From the NCBI RefSeq assembly GCF_037975245.1, contig NC_092564.1, forward strand, positions 10,146,484-10,210,483: 64,000 nucleotides of DNA, read 5' to 3'. The notes below the pieces were generated by a model. It made no database searches and had not been told where the DNA came from. It was given only the letters and a program-made list of their open reading frames with translations. This document shows positions 1 to 11,956 of this stretch, one piece after another (positions within the stretch are counted from its first letter, which is position 1; each line of letters begins with the position of its first letter). This DNA is from Apostichopus japonicus (lineage: Eukaryota > Echinodermata > Holothuroidea > Aspidochirotida > Stichopodidae). Made by a program: the position numbers and the translations under genes.

Positions 1-1192
1 GCGCACAATGATCACAAGATGAACAGTGGTGACACATGGGTGACAACAGACACTTCATCCGAAGGGTGGTTTATAAGTCATTACCAAGAATTGTACGACT
101 AATAAGGATACTGAAAGGTTCAGCCAGAGGGCTTATACTTAAAGGGGTTGACTTTATTAATTGCCAATGTCACATAAAAAATCACAAATTACGATCGGGT
201 ACTATCTGCCCACAAATTGAAACCCTCACAGAGACAGAGAGAAAGAAATATCCAGATAGAAGTCACAAATGGAATCAAATTTCCTTCTGTGTAAACTTTT
301 ACCTGAATACGAAATATCATCCTTGTGCTCCAGCTGTGCCTCAACCAAAATATTAAATACACCCCTGAAAGATAAAACAAAAACATCAAATTAACATTAA
401 TCATAAAATATTAAATACACCCCTGAAAGATAAAACAAAAACATCAAATTAACATTAATCATAAAATATTAAATACACTCCTCAAAGATAAAACCAAAAA
501 CAACACATTAATCAGAAAATATCAAATACACCCCTGAAAGATAAAACAAAAAACACATTATTATTAATCATAAAAAGATGGCCAGCTACACAACTTTTAA
601 AATGATGCATTTAGTTTTCTCCATCGTTGTTTGGCTATCACAAGCGACATCAATATTCTCTGATGATGATCATTTGATTTGAAATTGAGTTTTCTGAGAA
701 ATCTGAGTTCCAGCAAAATTAATTTTTTCCCCCTGCTCTTTGGTCATCCGGGCACATGTGCACAATAAGAGCAAACTGTTGCAAATACTTTGAATAAAAC
801 AGTCTTGTTTATTATGACTTTATACTTGCAATGTAACAAGGTATGTACGTAATTTGCATTGCAACAAGGCTGGCTGAATCTAATATACATTTATGGAAAA
901 AAAAGTGATGAAATAAGTCTGCTTTAATAACAGAGTTTCTAATGTAATCAATCAGCAGATTATCTATAAAAAAAAATTATATGAGTTTTGAAAATTAAAA
1001 ATATAAAACTTTATTTCTGTAGTTATGCCAAGGAAAATGTACAAATGCCTTTGATACACATTGTGGAACTAACTGGTAACCATGGCAATTAAATCATTCT
1101 TGTCGAGAGCTTGATTAGCATGCAGCAAATTTTCCTTTAACCACTGCTGAAGCAATATGACAATTAAGAACTTTTAGTGAAATTGTACTCAC
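1..1192. other. ORC2 intron, no exon recognised
   Basis: AT-rich DNA after the exon 9 donor. I looked on the minus strand for the winged-helix C-terminus of ORC2 and did not find it. The stretch holds a 58-bp tandem repeat (347-575) and otherwise nothing I recognise. Confidence 0.5.
347..575. repeat. 58-bp tandem repeat, four copies
   Basis: Units begin AAAATATTAAATACACCCC at 347, 405, 463 and 516. The first two are almost identical (period 58); the last two are shortened and diverged. AT-rich, no coding potential. Confidence 0.9.
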
Positions 1193-1364
1193 TGTACGTT
1201 TGGTGGTACGCTCTTGAGTACATGGTTAATAGAACTGAGAGTGAGGGCGCCAGACTGTCTGACAAGGAGGGAGTTCTCGTAGGAGGTTTCTTCGGTGTAA
1301 TCTTGGTATGATGTGACATCATACCACAGCCAGTTGAAGCAGCAGAACCTTCCTTGATCCCAAA
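1193..1364 (-). CDS. ORC2: ORC2 coding exon 9 (last one inside the window)
   Basis: Residues 452-508, [33 protein letters not shown].., matching human [33 protein letters not shown]. Donor GTGAGTAC at 1192 leaves phase 2; without splicing the frame meets TGA at once. The rest of the gene was not found in 1-1192. Confidence 0.95.
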
Positions 1365-4300
1365 CTGTAACAGTTTTAAGAAAAAAATAAATGATATAGA
1401 TTATTTAGGGAAGGACACAAAACTTTTTCAATTTTTTTCTCCTTCAAATATCTGCAACAAAAGGCCAAACTGACCCACTGATAGTATGTACCTTGGCAAG
1501 GTTATGATGAGTTAATTCTTTTTATAAATTTAGCCGCCTTCCAGCAGTGAGAGCATTGTAACTGTCATAACATCCAAGCAAGAAAAAGTACCTGTTTACT
1601 GTAACTTTTGTGTGTATTGTATAAGGAAAGGAAGATTACAAACAATAACAACAAAGTTGAACCAAATGTTTGGAGTGCACTTGACATTCTTTGAACAGCT
1701 TACACTTCATCATCATAGAAGATCGCAATATTTAACTTTAAAAGTAAACTACTTCCAGTCTAAACTGACTGGGACATCAGTGGTGTTTATGTAGTACACT
1801 GAAACAACAAATATATGCATCTTGGGTGAACATGAAAATGACAAGAGATTTTGAAGTTGAAGACTGGGACAGTCCTTCCTTCAAATAAACTACAGGAAGT
1901 TTCTTCTCAACTAATTTGCATCATTGGAAGACATTTTGTTATTATTTCATTAGACCAATTATGTCACTACGATTCTCAAACGTAAATGGCACCCTACTTT
2001 CAGTCACTATGGTAACAATCAAATAAATTTTGATAAACATCTGAAGTGATACCCTGTGTATGTGATAAATTTCACAACAGAATATTTTGCTTTCGACTCG
2101 ATAAAGACTTGTACATTCTTAAGGTTCACCCACCCATGCAGACACCAATTTGAGAGAAGCACAAATAACAAATGGATATAGCCAGATTGTCATTGGTTGA
2201 CCTGATGACCTTCAATAATGCATTTGAGTTGGTCTGTACATGACATCAAATCAATGCAAGAGATCTTGAGGTCACATGACCAGTTAAGATCTATGAAGGA
2301 CAGACGTATTCAACAGTACACTGTAGTGACTTACAGATGTTTATCACATGGACACAAAAGATCTAAACAGGCTATACTCACTTAGAGGTGGAATGTGGAA
2401 GTGTAAAGATCAGATGGACAAATAAGATCTATAAAAGGTACACTTACAGAATGGTTCATTGATGATATCTATGGAAGCTATCACATGAACACCAACGGCT
2501 TAGTACTTATTCAGTGAATACCAGAGGCCTATAAATGCTATATTTACTTAGTGGTACATTGTGGAAGTGTAAAGATCAGATGGACAAGAGAGATCTGTAA
2601 ATGGCACACTTACAGAATGGTGCATTGATGTGGTATATGAATAATATTACATGAATACAAGAGATCTATGCATAGTCATACTTACTTAGTGGTGCATTGA
2701 TGTGGTCTATGACTAATATTACATGAATACAAGAGATCTATGGATACTTACTTAACGGTGCATTGATGTGGTCTATTGATGCTATCACATGGACAGAGGG
2801 GATCTGTGCCAGGGAACTCAACAGATTCTGGTTCTTTGTTACTCTCAATATAGGTCCATCAATATTGTGCAAAATTATAAAAACTGGCTCTGTGAGGGAA
2901 AAATAATTTCACATCCTAAAGAACTTTGCCAGATCTGGAGTCTTGAGTGAGATAAAGGGAAAAATTGGATTGGCTGATATAATATGGTAGCAAATATAGT
3001 TGGCTAACTCTGGCTGGACAAAACAAGCTTGATTTGTCATGCACATGCATTTCACATATAGTTTAGTAACAAAATGATCTTCCAAAATATCAAACATCTA
3101 AAAATTGTTTAAATTTGTTATTGCTATACCATCTGATGCAAAGTATAAATTACAAGCCACCAATCAAAGCTCCTCACATGGATTCTAAATTACACGCTAC
3201 TTACATTCAGCTGGCGAGCATAGCCTACCAAATATTACTCTATTGAACAAGCTAAAGCACCCACTTCAGGTATTTTTCATGAAAAGAATGTTAATTAACA
3301 AGTAATTAAAGATTCCATTTGGATCAGTAAATGTTGTCACCAAGGGGACTTTTTGTAGTATTTAAGCACATACAAGTAGCAAATAGCAACTCTCAAGCCT
3401 CTGTCCTAAAACTTGAACAGTCAGTGAACTTTACTGTTGTGATATTTGAATACCACAGTAGTACCAGAAATTTACATCAACATCGATGCAAAGAGTTAAA
3501 AACAAAACAACTAACGTCCAACCTAGATTAGAGCAGACTGATCTTTTGTAAGACATTCAACAATAAGCCTATCAGAGACTTGGTGAGCATTAATTGACCC
3601 TTAAACTTGCTTTGTTTTATGTTTTTATGTGTAGTACGTTTCATACAGAAGCTTTGATGCCTACAAAACTATTGGCAAGATAAATTAGAGCTGCTACATT
3701 CTTGCTAAGAATCCATGATTTACTACTGAGCAATTCATCTCACCATTTTTCTTCTCCAACTCAGATTTAATGAGCTCTAACTGTTCTTGTTGCCCTCTGG
3801 CAGTCATTTTTGATTCTAAAACATCTTCACTTATTGCTGATAATATCTGTAATTTAGAGTGTTAGACAAGAAATCACAAAAAGACATTAAATATTATGAA
3901 ATGGATCTTGGAAGAACAAATATACCTTTAATAGCTACCTTCAAACATAAAAAAAAACATCATACATAGTGATGAAGCAACTTATAACATTTCCATGGTA
4001 ACAGACAATAATCAGTGAAACTATCAACATGCATGTTTAAGTTCCTTGTGGCTACACAGTGGATTAATGTCCGTTGTCCTGGCAACTATAAGTTTCATCT
4101 TGATTATCCTATGAGATTGCTTGAACTGACAAAACAAGAATGTTTGCTTAATCATAGAGTAATTTATAAGTCAGCTTTATTATTTTTAAAGGAGGGTTTA
4201 TCTTTACACATTGCTTTAATAGTCAATCTTTTGGTACAATTAGTACAGCCTTGGAATGAACCTCCCCATATAATTTTCTCTGTACATATTATAGGGTAAA

Positions 4301-7300
4301 CGATTGGTTTAAAATTTTCAATGCGCATCTCAACACCACAGTTATAGGTCAGGTCAGTTTGAGGGATACAAATAATTTTTACGATTCTAGCAAACTAGCG
4401 ACAAAGGGTTATTCGAAAAATTTTGCATTTCTGGTGAGGGACAGTTTGCTTAACTTTTCATCACCCAAACACATCAATTAATATCATTCCAATATTTTTA
4501 TGAACTAGGGATGACTGTAGATACCTTGTAAACACTAAAAGAAGAGGGAAAATTTCTTTTAAGGCTCAATTAAATTACATTTTCAATATAATCATTACAT
4601 ACTTAATGCAATATTGTAAGCTAATAAAGTGTTGACTTATCATCTTCAAGTTTGCAAAGGAACAGAGTTCAACCGACAGGAAAAAAAAAGTATGTTACTT
4701 GTTGCCTTTATTTTCGACAGTTGGAAAAGATTACTTTAACAACAACAACATTTTGTTGCCCTTCGTGAGTCCTTTAAATGAAACTTTGGACTTGAGATGT
4801 CACCAATCACAAAGAGATAGTGATGGACTTACTTGTCGTATCGCAAGGCTCGGAAAGAAACCGTTAATGACGATGTGATGAAAATCTAAGAGGTGTTTGG
4901 ATCTGAAGCTCTCGATTAGATGTCGTTTGGAGCCGAGCCCATACAGCAGGAGATTGAAACCATTGCTGAAAGAACAGAAAGCAATAATTAGGATCATGGT
5001 GACAAAGGGAAAGAAATTCTCTGTAGTTTTTAAATATTAAAAATAGATATAAAACTTTGAGAGATTGATGAAATTCTTTTCATGTTAATATTATGTGCAA
5101 TATATGTACTTGGAGACTGTAATCCCAGTCAGGATACTTAATCCTGTTTGGTAAAGGCAAGATGGGACAATTTTCTAAATGCTAGTACCATTTTAAATGG
5201 TACTTAGTTGCAATATTTCCCAAGGCTCCTGTATAAAGAGTATTGACTGTTCCACAGTAAAAAAGACAACTATGCTTCACCTACTGTCACTACAAGTGCC
5301 TTGAAGCATAATAATGTATATAAAACCAATATCCTGATTGGATGGTGGTTTACAACTGTTCATGAATCTTCATATACCTAAAACATGAATATTCATAGAA
5401 CTCAGACACTGAATCATTCATCTTATTATAAAAGTGAAAGCAAACATTTATAAAGGGTGCATCCAATGGAAAATGCATTTCCATGAACCAAAGAATGCAT
5501 AATTCCACATGTATCCTTCACAAATAAGAACATCTTCTATGGATATATTAGAGGAAGATGTAGCTGATTGGTTCCCTGAATAGCTCAGAAGGTTTACCTC
5601 AGCTGGACCATCCACTTGTGAAAAAGTCGAGTGTGCTCAACGTAGAGGTTTTCTTTTTCGTCATTGTTGCTGTTTGCCGCAGTTCTCAGGATGGTGTCCA
5701 ACTCTTTTTGATCCATCTTTGGCTTTGCTAATCTGGAGAGAGTGTGATCTGAGGTGACCACGCCTCCAGAGTGAGCTCGAAAGTAGCTCTCCGAGGAGGC
5801 TTCCTAGAAAACAGACAAAGATGAAAAAGATATTTTGCTTAAGAACATGAATGAAACCATAAATACGAGTGGACAGATGCAGAACTTTAGCAGAGCAAGA
5901 TCAACGTTGATGAAGGCCCAATTATGTTAATTTTTTGTTGGTTCTTCTCAACAGAAGTGATATAAACTAATATGTTAAAGTGCTTTGTATGAGTAATACC
6001 TAACAGGTATTTGTCTTAAAAATTACTGTTTAAAGATATGACTTTGTATGGTTAATTGAGCAGATGGCTTTAAACCATCAAACTTACTAAGTCTTCACTT
6101 GTCGCCGCGGTGACCTTGCTTCTCCTACTCCTCCTAGTGCCCTTATTTTCTGACATCTCACTCGCCTCTGATATAAGGCTCTCTGTATCCTCCTCGTCGC
6201 TACTTGAGTCTCCGGCGGAATCCTCTGAGGAGTCTCCATCTTGGTGATATCTTCTGACTACGGCTAGTCTTGAGCTTCTCCTTCTATTCGATGTCCCCGC
6301 CTCATTAGCATCGTCTCCGTTTCGGCCATTCTGGTCTTTGGATTCTTTCACCCTTGCGCTAGTTCTTAATTTAGATGCAGACTTTGAATTCCTCTCCTCC
6401 TGCCCTCTCTGGGTGTCTGTCACTCTCTTATTAGGAGTTTTACCTTTCACTGTTCTACTTCTGACTTTTCCAGGAGTATCAACATCTAAATATGAACAGA
6501 AGAAACTGTATGGTTAACATGCATCCTGTGTTTCTTCCGGGCAAGGCAGACATCACATCATACGGGGGGGGGGGGGGAGTAACCGAAGGGGGTGTTCAGG
6601 GAAGAAATCTTTTGTGATAACACTTACCATTAGCTAAAGTGGGTCACAGGTAAGCCCTTTCAAGCATCAATTGGTGAGTGGAGGGTAGGAAAAGTGGGGG
6701 TAGGGAGGGGTGTAAGGGGATGTCCCTTTGATCCTTCTATTCTGTCAATGGTCACATTACTCAAGGAACTTTATTTGCTCTATTTAAATAACAACAATTC
6801 GCTTTCTGTGTGAGCTATTAAGGTATCTACCACATCTTCCCATTGTTCCTCACCTGCCTCTGGCTTTGTGTTTTTCTGGATGCTTCTAGCTGCCATCTGA
6901 GCTGCTCGGTTGGATCTCTTTGGAGTTCTGAAAGAGTAAACTTGGCCCCCGTCCACGTCACCATCTCCTACTAGGGCTGCAAACATAAACAAATTAATAT
7001 AATATAGCATCTTATACTTTATTACCTAATCAAGTTTAAAAGATGACAGCATTTTACTACTCAGGGTCAAATTCTTGTTCTCTACCCTCATGAGATAAGC
7101 CCAGTAAGGATCAGAAGGGTGTTACCCATTACCCATGAGCTAGATACTGTGGCTTTGCAGAGCTTCCTCCAGATATCATTTAATTTTCATTTGCGCTGCA
7201 ACCTACAATCAGTTTGTCACAGAATGCCAGCAGCAAACACGCAATATTGATATGAATCACATTACCAAGGTAACATTGCAAGAACTTAGAAAGTGACTGG

Positions 7301-8735
7301 ATTTCAAGTCTATGTGTGAATGGTTACTGTTCACAGTTTGAATATGTCTTAATGTTACTCTTAAGATGGTGAACCCACCTGATGATGATGATGTGACAGT
7401 TTCCTCTTCTTCCTCTGCCTGCTCTTCTCCTGTCTCTTCTGTTTCACTGCCATCACTGGTTACTTCATTCTTATTTTTCTCGTCTTCATCTCTAAATTTC
7501 TGAACTGATTTCTTCCTTTTCTTGGCTTTATGCAGGAAAAAACAAGATAAAGTAGAAGATAAAATGAATTTAAAGAAAAGATCAACAGGGTATCATTTAG
7601 TAAATGGATCCCAAATGGAAATGGTGTCTTGCAAAATTATAGTAGTAGTACAGGGCTAAAACTTTCACAATTAGCAAGAATCATTCAAGGTTTTTTCATC
7701 ATTCAGTTTTAAGGGGGAAAGTAAATCCACCCTTATAGGCTATACAAATATGTAAAGAAAAATATCTGACAAATAAGTCCAACATTTTCAAGAATTAGTG
7801 AAACTGTGCACTTGCTAACATGTCAAATAATATTATAGCAATCAATAGAGGTCTTCTATGAATAGCTCACAAGTTTAGCAAAGTGCAATTGTTAAAAGAC
7901 CCCAAAGTACAATACATAAGGTTCTAACCTGTGGCGTAAATCATGTTCATACATTAAGGAGGAGAATTTTTAAGTTTTAAAATGAAGACAAATGAGACTG
8001 TGATTGGTAATGTTGTGACAGAGTAAAATTGTTCATTAAAAGAAAAGTTCAAAATTTTTGCGCACATGTGTTAACTATGACTTAACAGTTCTTGGAAAAT
8101 GTCTGAAAATAAATTGAATATTTTTGGCCAAGCATTTTGCATAATTTTCTAGGAATGGTCTCAAGAACAAGTATTTCTGTGGTTGAGAGTGCAAATGGAT
8201 TAAAGACAGATCCTGAATCCGAAATGAGTCTTCTGTCTCTTGCCTCAGGAGGAAAGAGAGCAACACACTTGGCAAGCCGTTAAATACATGAATATATACC
8301 GTTGGAATTTATAAACGGAGACATGGTTTCTTCGTTGTTGAGCATTCCTGTTAACCGGTGCATATATCTACATCGTTGACAACTCACACAACAATATCAC
8401 ATAACGCATGAGTTGTAAGATACAATCATTGCCAGAAGTGTGTACTACTAAGGCTGTCCGTGTTACGTATCTTCCACATGCCTTTTGGCTCATACAAGTA
8501 GAGCCACAAGAGTTGAGCAATGCTACCAAAGTTTAGATATATTATATATACAATATGCCAAATGAATACATTTAGAGGAAGAGTATTGGCTGGGGTTTTG
8601 GTGCTTATATAAAAAATAATGGTACTTACTACTTATCTCATCAGCATTTATAATTTGAGAAACTTCATCACCACTTCCTACAAATTTGACGGAGAGTCTT
8701 TTTAGAGAGACAGTTGGCTGGGGAGATAAGGACAT
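1193..8735 (-). CDS. ORC2: ORC2, origin recognition complex subunit 2 (3' end off window)
   Basis: Subunit of the six-protein origin recognition complex that marks replication origins and loads MCM helicase in the nucleus. Nine coding exons (8630-8735, 7379-7525, 6854-6976, 6088-6485, 5598-5803, 4833-4965, 3744-3846, 2752-2889, 1193-1364) join in unbroken phase with GT-AG borders, giving 508 complete codons. Landmarks resembling human ORC2: a GGQVYSFRTPKR block (~res 94-105), a long basic/acidic low-complexity linker (~126-258), LFHKW (~317-321), GFNLLLYGLGSKR (~329-341) and VINGFFP (~358-364) of the degenerate AAA+ fold, IASIDHINAPLIWD (~441-454) and NWLWYD. The C-terminal winged-helix part is absent, so it must lie left of position 1; the last exon seen ends in phase 2. 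The start ATG lies ten bases after a splice acceptor, so at least one 5' noncoding exon exists. Identification is by remembered family motifs, not by a search. Confidence 0.93.
2290..2752 (-). repeat. Decayed tandem copies of the ORC2 exon 8 3' end with donor
   Basis: Read on the minus strand, the end of exon 8 plus its GTAAGT donor recurs about six to seven times at roughly 65-100 bp intervals. The two copies nearest the exon (about 2598-2742) still translate as HVIL.IDHINAPL-like peptides followed by GTAAGT. Further copies keep GTAAG and the AGATCT-containing spacer but are more diverged. No copy has an acceptor or the upstream half of the exon, so they are exon-end relics inside the intron, not alternative full exons. 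Confidence 0.82.
2752..2889 (-). CDS. ORC2: ORC2 coding exon 8
   Basis: Residues 406-451, FIILHNIDGPILR..LSSLAQIPSVHVIASIDHINAPL, matching human LLIHNLDSQMLR..LSSLHNIYLIASIDHLNAPL. Donor GTAAGTATCC. Its 3' part is the parent-like member of the decayed copies in the intron to its left. Confidence 0.95.
3744..3846 (-). CDS. ORC2: ORC2 coding exon 7
   Basis: Residues 372-405, ILSAISEDVLESKMTARGQ, aligning with the VLNSITEEVLDHMGTFRS helix of human ORC2. Acceptor ATTACAG, donor GTGAGA. Confidence 0.9.
4833..4965 (-). CDS. ORC2: ORC2 coding exon 6 (AAA+-like core)
   Basis: Residues 327-371, NGFNLLLYGLGSKRHLIESF through HIVINGFFPSLAIRQ, nearly collinear with human GFNIVLYGLGSKRDLLERF and HVVINGFFPG. 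This is the degenerate P-loop region of ORC2. Acceptor CTTTCAG, donor GTAAGTCC. Confidence 0.96.
5598..5803 (-). CDS. ORC2: ORC2 coding exon 5 (start of the conserved core)
   Basis: Residues 259-326: ESYFRAHSGGVVTSDHTLSRL and RLFHKWMVQL correspond to the EYFEAHSSSKVLTSDRTL and KLFHKWMLQL blocks of human ORC2. Acceptor TTTTCTAG, donor GTAAACC. Confidence 0.92.
6088..6485 (-). CDS. ORC2: ORC2 coding exon 4 (disordered linker)
   Basis: Residues 126-258: a basic, then serine/acid-rich linker (SSEDSAGDSSSDEEDTESL, RRSRRSK). This composition is expected for the disordered N-terminal region of ORC2. Acceptor ATATTTAG, donor GTAAGT; ends in phase 0. Confidence 0.85.
6854..6976 (-). CDS. ORC2: ORC2 coding exon 3 (VYSF block)
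   Basis: Residues 85-125 including GGQVYSFRTPKR, which resembles the KVYSFQNRK block of vertebrate ORC2. Acceptor TTTGCAG, donor GTGAGG, phase 1-1. Confidence 0.88.
7379..7525 (-). CDS. ORC2: ORC2 coding exon 2
   Basis: Residues 36-84, lysine-rich at first (KKRKKS), then strongly acidic (EETGEEQAEEEEE). The exon preserves phase 1-1 between its neighbours. The acceptor ATAAAG is weak-looking but is the only one that keeps the frame open. Poorly conserved linker, so called mainly by phase and splice sites. Confidence 0.75.
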
Positions 8736-8745
8736 GGTGGTCCAC
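8630..8745 (-). CDS. ORC2: ORC2 first coding exon
   Basis: Acceptor CTCTCTACAG precedes 8745; the ATG is at 8735-8733 after a 10-base leader. It encodes residues 1-35 (MSLSPQPTVSLKRLSVKFVG..), matching the start of animal ORC2 where a V-x-F-V-G-like strand occurs. The donor is GTAAGTACC at 8629; the exon leaves one base of a codon. Confidence 0.85.
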
Positions 8746-10033
8746 CTGTAGAGAGAACATTCCAGACAATTCTAAAGATCTGTAAATTACAATGAATAAG
8801 CTATAAATGCTGTCAAGAACTAACAATTCAATAACTTTGACGATTCACTTCTCCAGGAGAGATCTAAAGGTCAATCATAACTGTGCAGTTGACGTAAATT
8901 GAAGGTTTAAAGAATTCACGACACATCACAGGTGCTACACAAGACTTCGTCGAAAAGCAATTGAAATAAACCATTATAATTTAGAAGAAAAAGACATCAT
9001 CAACATCATCACTTGACTTAAAGCATATGCTAGTTCTAAGAATGATTGAACCTGACTTGGTTATGTACCTCTATTGTTTCCATGTTAATAAACCCAAAAT
9101 AAAAATGAATACAACGCTAGAAAGTTTGCATATTGTCAAGTTTGTGGCTATTTACGCAATCATCTGTTATTTAAATAAGCGTGGAGCGCTTGCTTAAATG
9201 AACCTGGTCACAATCTGTGAGCTGAGAGATTCAACAAACCATAGAGCCAAGAGGAAAATATTTGCATCTATGCATCCCATCTAAAAATTCCAATCTTGTT
9301 CTAGTTATAATCTTACTTCTTAGTGTAGTATATTGTATAAAAGACCAAAGAAGGTAGCGGAAGAAATTTAAATAATTTTATCAAATACACTTTTAATGTA
9401 CTTGGATGCTAGTTTTGGCCACAGATTTCAAAAATGAAATCTTAAAGATGATTGGAGGTACTGTTATGGAGATATATGGCCTCAACAATGGAAACTTTTG
9501 CACTGCAACTTTTGCTGGGCCATGTTTTACCACATCTTACCAGTAAATTAAGAAAGCTATAGGGTCAAAGTTCCAGGTTACCACCAGCCTATAGGGTTAT
9601 AAAGTGTTCCTAGTATCGGAGTGATGAACCACTAATCTTGGAAAAAATTTAATTGAATTTAATTGGCATTTTGTTTGATTTTGACAAAATATGACCTTGT
9701 ATGGGCCAAAATTACGATGTCATATAGTGAAACTTAATTTTGTATTTTGAAGTTCTATATTAGCCCTAGTAGACAGCCATTTTCATGACTGTAGCTCATG
9801 CTTTATCAAGAATTTATAAGGACACAAAGTTGGTAGTTTGTGATAGGGGCACACTTGGTCACGCAAAAGTGGGCATGGCACTTCAACTTTGAAAAGTTGT
9901 AACTTAAAAAGCACAGGGAAGAGGATGCTCAAAATTTGCAGAACTTCCAAACTCACTCAATTCTACAAATGATGCAAACATGCGGCATCTCCAAGAGGTG
10001 GCCTGCCAAGCCATTCATTCATTTGGTATGGAA

Positions 10034-11262
10034 TGATCTTAATTGAACCAATGATCATGCAATAAAGCACCACTTATAACCAATGATCCGGTAAATAAGC
10101 ACCAGTACATCACTTTATGTAACCACCAATCAGGTAAATAAATGAGAGTGCCATCATTATTGAACTGATGCTCTGCTAAATAAGTACCAGTGCATCAATT
10201 ATTCAATCGCTAAATAAGCAACCTTATTCAGACCCGTCAACTCTCCCAGTTTTACCGGGAGACTCACGGGTTTTACCCGAATCTCCCGGTTTCATATTCT
10301 ATTCTCCCGGTTTTATAATGTTTCATCACTTGCGACATTTCTGAAAATAGCCAACAGTTAGTCCTATGCTTATTTGCGTAATAAGTGTAATCTAAAATAG
10401 ATTGATTGTTTACAAACACGTTACCACTGACACAGTGCTGTGCGGGACTTTCAACCAATAGCAGGCTGCTTTGTCAGTTCTCGGACCTCGCCCAAGGTCG
10501 TTATTGTATGTTGGCCTTGGTCGAGTCCTGAATACAGTACAGTAGTACAGCGTGCACTGTGCATATGCCATGGTGCACTCAGTTTAATATACACAAGTTG
10601 TAACTTGTTTGTATACACAGCGCAGCGTACCATATGTGTGCAGTTCGCATGTCTACAGTAGCTATTTTGTATACGACAAAAAACAGTTAAGTTCTATGCC
10701 GGCAAACACTTTACCTGCGTCCTCTTGGCTGCTAGGTGAATATCACCTCTTCAACTACGATTTAAGAAACGTCTGTTTCAAACATCTCACTAATTCTTTC
10801 GGCGACTTTAATCCCTATTCATTGCAACACGATAGCATTACCTGCGTATAAACTCGTACAGGGATTATACAAGGTGTCTACGCGGCGTCTACAAGGAATT
10901 TGTTGGTCAACAAGTTTAAACGCGATTGTACTTGTTTATACGTCTTTATACGATCCTGTGCGCATACACATGTCCAGTTATACGAGACGGTACTGTAGAC
11001 TACTTATTTAGGAGTATTTATATCATTTCAATTGAAAATTACCAACCTCCCTATCTTCCCCTTATTCTCCCTATTTTTGGCCCTGAAAAATGTTATTCTC
11101 CCTATTTTGGGGTCAAACAGGTTGACAGGTCTGCCTTATTGAACCAACAATTGGATAAATAAGCGCCAGAGCAATGCTTGTTGAACCCATGATTCGTTAG
11201 ATAAGCAAGAGCACCATCCTACTGTACCAATGATTGGGTGACAAGCTCCGGAGTAATTGCAG
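10034..11262 (+). repeat. Diverged ~42-bp tandem array interrupted by a transposon
   Basis: Units of the type TTGAACCAATGATCCGGTAAATAAGCACCAG-x-CATCA occur about five times at 10034-10228 and about three times at 11134-11262. The two halves are continuous in phase if 10229-11133 is removed, which supports a later insertion. Confidence 0.8.
10229..11133. mobile_element. Non-autonomous DNA transposon, 905 bp, 7-bp target duplication
   Basis: The ends are imperfect inverted repeats: CAGACCCGTCAACTC on the left and CAGACCTGTCAACCTG read inward from the right. They are flanked by exact direct repeats CCTTATT at 10222-10228 and 11134-11140. The left subterminal zone repeats a CTCCCGGTTTTAC-type word and the right zone repeats TTCTCCCTATTTTGG-type words. 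No transposase frame. Superfamily not assigned; hAT would predict 8 bp, P or Dada types would allow 7. Confidence 0.82.
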
Positions 11263-11956
11263 AATACCCCGCAACTTTGAAGCAACACCTTTAAAAGATG
11301 TCGACTACGGCGTCTGTATCGGGAGTCTAGTTAGATGCAGAGAAATGACAAAAATAAACTAAGTTCAATATATTATGCTGTTGTTGCTACATCATCTACA
11401 CCGTCAGGAGTGTGCTGGTGCTGTTAGCTACAGCATGGTGCTTTGTAAGTTTGTGTTCCGAGGTATTCTGCAATTAAGTCTTAGCTCCCAGTCCTACCTA
11501 TTGTCAAAGGATCAGTTAATTTGGATGTTTCTCCATATGTTGCACATCCCGGCAAACACGAGTGTAGTATTAGACTATGCCCGTACAAATTTCGTGGACC
11601 TGTGCAGATGGCAAAATTATGTCTCGTGAAACTAGCTTCGTTATGTATCAGCGTTAGTGTAAATGAAGTTCTGGGTATGTCAATGAAAACACGACTGACT
11701 CATTACCTTTAATGTCTATGTAAAGGTGAATTAAAGATATTTTCCAACAAAGTTGACAGTCTTCGTCCCAAAAGGCCGTCAGAACCAGGCGATGCTAGGC
11801 AAAGTCTAAGATTAGGCCAAGTTCGAAAGTTTGCGGCATCGTAAATGGGAGGGCATACACAACAAATACAGTTTCCCTTCAGACCAGAAAGCTTAAGTCA
11901 GTCGTACAACTGCGCCGACCACTCACTAAGTACTACTAAGTTGAACTCGATTTACA

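Larger units (their letters stand above)
8746..11956. other. Intergenic region between divergent ORC2 and ZNF830
   Basis: About 3.2 kb separating the two start codons, which point away from each other. It should contain both promoters and the ORC2 5' noncoding exon, but I see no TATA box or CpG-rich block that fixes a start site. The middle is occupied by the 42-bp array and its inserted transposon; 9000-10030 and 11265-11950 show nothing recognisable. Confidence 0.6.

Noticed and set aside
36-356. 106-codon plus-strand open frame
   Set aside because: No recognisable motif, biased composition, opposite to the ORC2 intron; looks random.
1069-1143. A terminal coding exon on the minus strand
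   Set aside because: Phase does not fit ORC2, the open stretch is only 24 codons, and AATAAA is common in such AT-rich DNA. Kept only as a query under findings.
6565-6578. Poly-G runs (also near 22090, 29168, 30788, 39977) as G-quadruplex regulators
   Set aside because: They are simple homopolymers in introns and intergenic DNA, prone to sequencing error, with no position shared relative to genes.
10440-11162. Several 60-80 codon frames inside the 905-bp element
   Set aside because: They overlap on both strands, resemble no transposase and do not cover the element; it is treated as non-autonomous.
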